The notes beneath the pieces are model-generated. The model had not been told where the DNA came from, searched no databases, and saw only the letters and a list, made by a program, of their open reading frames with translations. From NCBI GenBank assembly GCA_024401855.1, contig JAKSKH010000006.1, positions 1-64,000 on the forward strand: DNA of 64,000 nt, written 5' to 3'. The translations under genes and the position numbers were made by a program. This stretch comes from Bacteroidales bacterium. GTDB lineage: Bacteria > Bacteroidota > Bacteroidia > Bacteroidales > UBA932. Numbering within the stretch: position 1 is the stretch's first letter; each line of letters opens with the position of its first letter. Below, in pieces: positions 61,462 through 64,000 of this stretch.

Positions 61462-64000
61462 ATTTCTTGAACATTTGCCAATAAGAAACCGGCATTATGA
61501 ATACGATAAGGAAAATGGAAAGAAGCGTTCCGAAACAGATGACGACACCCATAGGCTGCCACAGCAAGTCTCCTCCGATAACCATGGGGAGAACACCGAG
61601 AGCCGTCGTGCAGGATGTAAGGAAAATGGGACGCATGCGCATTGCTCCCGCCTTCATTGCCGCCTCCTTGACCGTAAGGCCATTCTTGAAATGCAGTTCC
61701 TCCGCATATTCGAACAGGATGATGCCGTTCCTGACTATGATTCCCACAAGGCTTATCAGGCCGAGAACTGCCGTAAGGCCGAAGTCCAGACGGAAGATCA
61801 CAAGTCCGAGAGACGAGCCGAAAAGGCAGAGCGAGCTCATCAGAAGGGTCAGTCCCGCGATGGACGCCTTCTTGAAATGAATCAGAAGGAACAGGAAAAG
61901 AATGGTTACCGCGGCAAGGAACGTCCAGAAGATCTGGGGAGCTACAGTTGCATTAAGCTTGGTAAGTCCGCCGTATTCCAGCTGCGCGCCTTCGGGGATA
62001 TCCACATTATGCTTGATGTACCTCTTTATCTTTTTCATGGCAACCGGCTGGCTGCAGCCGTATTTCATGTCGGCGAAAACGCTGATGGATTCCTCTCCGG
62101 CCCTTTTCTCCAAGGTCACGGCAGACCAGTCCGGTGTTACGGTGGCAACCTGCCTGAGAGGAACGCTCAGTCCGGGAATCATCGTTGTGACCATGGTGTT
62201 GCCTATTGCATCATAATCCATCCCGCCCTCCGACTCAAGGCTGTAGAGATTTACGGGTACGGCCCTGTTCCCTTCCCAGAGCGTTTCAATGTTTTCTCCG
62301 TTGAAGCTGCCCGCAAGCGAGAGCGAAAGCAGAGCCTTGTTGACTCCAAGACGGTCGGCCTCGTCATCCTTGAAATCTATCTTCACGGTGGGGGCGAAGT
62401 CATCCGCTGTGCTGTGCACCCATTTGAGGTCATCGTCCAGAGAGCACATGTAGTTCTTTATCTGCTGGGCGCTTGCAAGAAGTTCGTTACGGTCACGGCC
62501 TTTCAATGTAACCACAACCGGGGCGTCCACAGCCTGGTAGTCAATCTGCTTGAAGCGGATAAGCGCTCCGGGGAAAAGGTGCTCGTATTTTCCTTCATAC
62601 TCCTGAAGTATCGACTCCGTATCCTTTTCGGATGTTGTCGTGACAATCATCTGAGACACGGTATTTCCGGGAAGAATGGGGTTGTAGGTAATGCAGAAGC
62701 GGGGGGCGCCGGTCCCTATGAAGGAGGTAACCGACTTCACCCTGCTGTCCCTCAGGAATATATTCTGAAGGGAATCGGTGCACGCCTTGGTCTGGCTGAT
62801 GCCGTTTCCACCTTCCATCTCAGTCTCCACTACGAAGAAGTCGCGGTCCGCCATGGGCATCATCTGGATGTTCAGTTGAAGGAACATGAAAATGCCCAGA
62901 CCAACCGTGAGCACCGCCACGCCCAAAGTACCTGCAGGGTGATTGAAACAGAAACGTTCCACCCTGGAATATATTTTCTCCATTCCCGTGAAGAACACGT
63001 TCTGGGCACGGGATATGAAACTCGTTCCTGCCGGCTGCCCGTTATGGATAAACTTGACTTCCAGTGAAGGAACTACGGACACGGCATAGAACAACGACAC
63101 GAGCAGTGAGATCACGAACACCCAGGGGAAAGAATTGATGAAATCTCCCAGATACCCGGTGATGATATACTTTGCAGGGAAGAACATCGCGCTGATGGCA
63201 AGGGTCGCCGCAAGCGTGGGAGGGAACAGTTCCCTTATGCTCCGGTCCGCGCACTGCTCCCTTGTCATCCCGTGGCCGAGCTTGCCCATATACCCGTCCA
63301 TGGTGATGATTGAATTGTCGACAATCATTCCCAGAGTTGCAATAAGGGCTCCGAGCGTAACCGTGTTCAGATCTATCTTGAACAGGTACATTATTCCTAT
63401 GGAAATTGCCGTGCACACAGGAACTCCCGAACCGGCTATGAGAGCCGACTTGAGCGGGAAAAGCATAAGCATGACCAGAATCACCACGAGCATGGAGATC
63501 AGAAGGTCTCTCAGGAACGAGTAAACTGAGGTCTCAACAACTTTCGGCTGGTCTGAAATACGGCTGATGGAAACGCTGTCGGGCATATCCTTCATGAACT
63601 CGGACAGCGCCACGTCCATATCTTCCCCGAACTCCACAATGTTGTTGCCGGGACGCATCTCGGCAGAGACTATCAGGCAGGAGTGCCCGTTGTAGTTCAC
63701 GAAGGAGTCGGGATTCTTGTACCTTCTCTCTATTTTTGCCACATCCTTGAGACGGATGATGTTGCCCTCCGGATCGGAGTAGAGTATATGCTCGGCAATC
63801 TCCCTTTCCGACTCGGCCGGATTGGCCACCCTGACCGCAGAAGACACGAAATCCGTCTCGAAAGTGCCTGCCGGAACCGCAAGGCCCGAACTCTGGTAAT
63901 TGAGGAACAGAGCCGTGGGGTTCAATGCGTATCTGGAGAGTTTCTCCTTGTCCAGAATAACGGCTATCTCCTCTTCCTGTTCACCGACTATGGACACATT
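61448..64000 (-). CDS. RND-family efflux pump inner-membrane subunit (5' partial)
   Basis: About 850 C-terminal residues are present and the frame is still open at the window edge. Segments match RND pumps: FCITYNPILPGNTVSQM, GALIATLGMIVDNSIITMDG with the Asp pair region of helix 4, and GLISLVGIIVRNGIILFEY of the second half. Proton-driven export of drugs, detergents or other compounds is the usual role; substrate is not readable. The C-terminus ends in MPVSYWQMFKKYDEE, and the stop overlaps the TolC-like gene. The product is AcrB-like rather than CusA-like: no Met-rich metal path is visible. Confidence 0.92.
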   Translation of the reverse strand, partial: NVSIVGEQEEEIAVILDKEKLSRYALNPTALFLNYQSSGLAVPAGTFETDFVSSAVRVANPAESEREIAEHILYSDPEGNIIRLKDVAKIERRYKNPDSFVNYNGHSCLIVSAEMRPGNNIVEFGEDMDVALSEFMKDMPDSVSISRISDQPKVVETSVYSFLRDLLISMLVVILVMLMLFPLKSALIAGSGVPVCTAISIGIMYLFKIDLNTVTLGALIATLGMIVDNSIITMDGYMGKLGHGMTREQCADRSIRELFPPTLAATLAISAMFFPAKYIITGYLGDFINSFPWVFVISLLVSLFYAVSVVPSLEVKFIHNGQPAGTSFISRAQNVFFTGMEKIYSRVERFCFNHPAGTLGVAVLTVGLGIFMFLQLNIQMMPMADRDFFVVETEMEGGNGISQTKACTDSLQNIFLRDSRVKSVTSFIGTGAPRFCITYNPILPGNTVSQMIVTTTSEKDTESILQEYEGKYEHLFPGALIRFKQIDYQAVDAPVVVTLKGRDRNELLASAQQIKNYMCSLDDDLKWVHSTADDFAPTVKIDFKDDEADRLGVNKALLSLSLAGSFNGENIETLWEGNRAVPVNLYSLESEGGMDYDAIGNTMVTTMIPGLSVPLRQVATVTPDWSAVTLEKRAGEESISVFADMKYGCSQPVAMKKIKRYIKHNVDIPEGAQLEYGGLTKLNATVAPQIFWTFLAAVTILFLFLLIHFKKASIAGLTLLMSSLCLFGSSLGLVIFRLDFGLTAVLGLISLVGIIVRNGIILFEYAEELHFKNGLTVKEAAMKAGAMRMRPIFLTSCTTALGVLPMVIGGDLLWQPMGVVICFGTLLSIFLIVFIMPVSYWQMFKKYDEE

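Noticed and set aside
61175..63067. A 630-codon plus-strand frame opposite the RND pump gene
   Set aside because: It is rich in His and Arg and spans the TolC/RND junction on the other strand; no motif supports it.

Overview
The window is a chromosomal segment of a Bacteroidota bacterium, most likely of the order Bacteroidales. Evidence: TAnnTTTG-type -7 promoter boxes stand before many genes; Shine-Dalgarno sequences are generally poor, with rpsU a striking exception; secreted glycan hydrolases are abundant, many with lipoprotein signals; and typical Bacteroidetes families occur (DUF6807, GH92, GH116, an OMP_b-brl_3 barrel, C11 and M6 peptidases, an Hc1-like protein, an AURKAIP1/COX24 mini-protein). 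I cannot name the genus. No rRNA, tRNA, CRISPR array, insertion sequence or prophage was seen, and no gene-free stretch is longer than about 175 bases.

Region 1 (1-22744) is a carbohydrate-degradation island: a cut-off two-module polysaccharide lyase, an msrA remnant, a DUF819 membrane protein, a metallo-hydrolase plus GH99-like pair, a GH29 fucosidase, a four-gene minus-strand operon (SGNH esterase, heparinase II/III-like lyase, DUF6807, FAD oxidoreductase) and a six-gene plus-strand operon (SGNH esterase, ABC exporter, GH78, GH92, CDF transporter, beta-helix protein). The enzymes would act on fucose, rhamnose, mannose and uronate-containing glycans, yet no SusC/SusD pair, sulfatase or PUL regulator is present.

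Region 2 (22731-39122) mixes transport and housekeeping genes: an acyltransferase, a VUT transporter, an ArsP_2-type metal transporter, tdk, rsmI, a helix-hairpin-helix protein, a XerC/D recombinase, a C11 peptidase, rplY-pth, an Hc1-like protein, an M6 peptidase with a small lipoprotein, tpiA, tyrS-rbfA-LolC/E-like permease, manA, a DJ-1/PfpI protein and hslR. Several divergent pairs share intergenic gaps of only 35-75 bp with facing promoters.

Region 3 (39131-46933) is one tightly packed minus-strand run: lon, ung, coaD, a thioredoxin-fold protein, a ribbon-helix-helix regulator, a GH116 glycosidase and a membrane zinc peptidase. Region 4 (47085-49084) holds HU, a 29-residue basic mini-protein and RNase G. 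Region 5 (49093-58477) is a nine-gene minus-strand run: rplU, rpmA, serS, ruvC, an outer-membrane barrel protein, a LysE exporter, a PASTA protein, an RluA-family pseudouridine synthase and lnt. Region 6 (58641-64000) holds an AAA ATPase, rpsU with a near-perfect Shine-Dalgarno, and a TolC-RND efflux pair cut by the window end.

The most interesting items are regulatory: the near-consensus Shine-Dalgarno of rpsU, promoters so close to start codons that the mRNAs should be nearly leaderless, a palindromic tpiA/tyrS promoter, paired hairpins before rplY, a GNRA-capped hairpin before the M6 peptidase, and a tpiA terminator buried inside the opposing gene.
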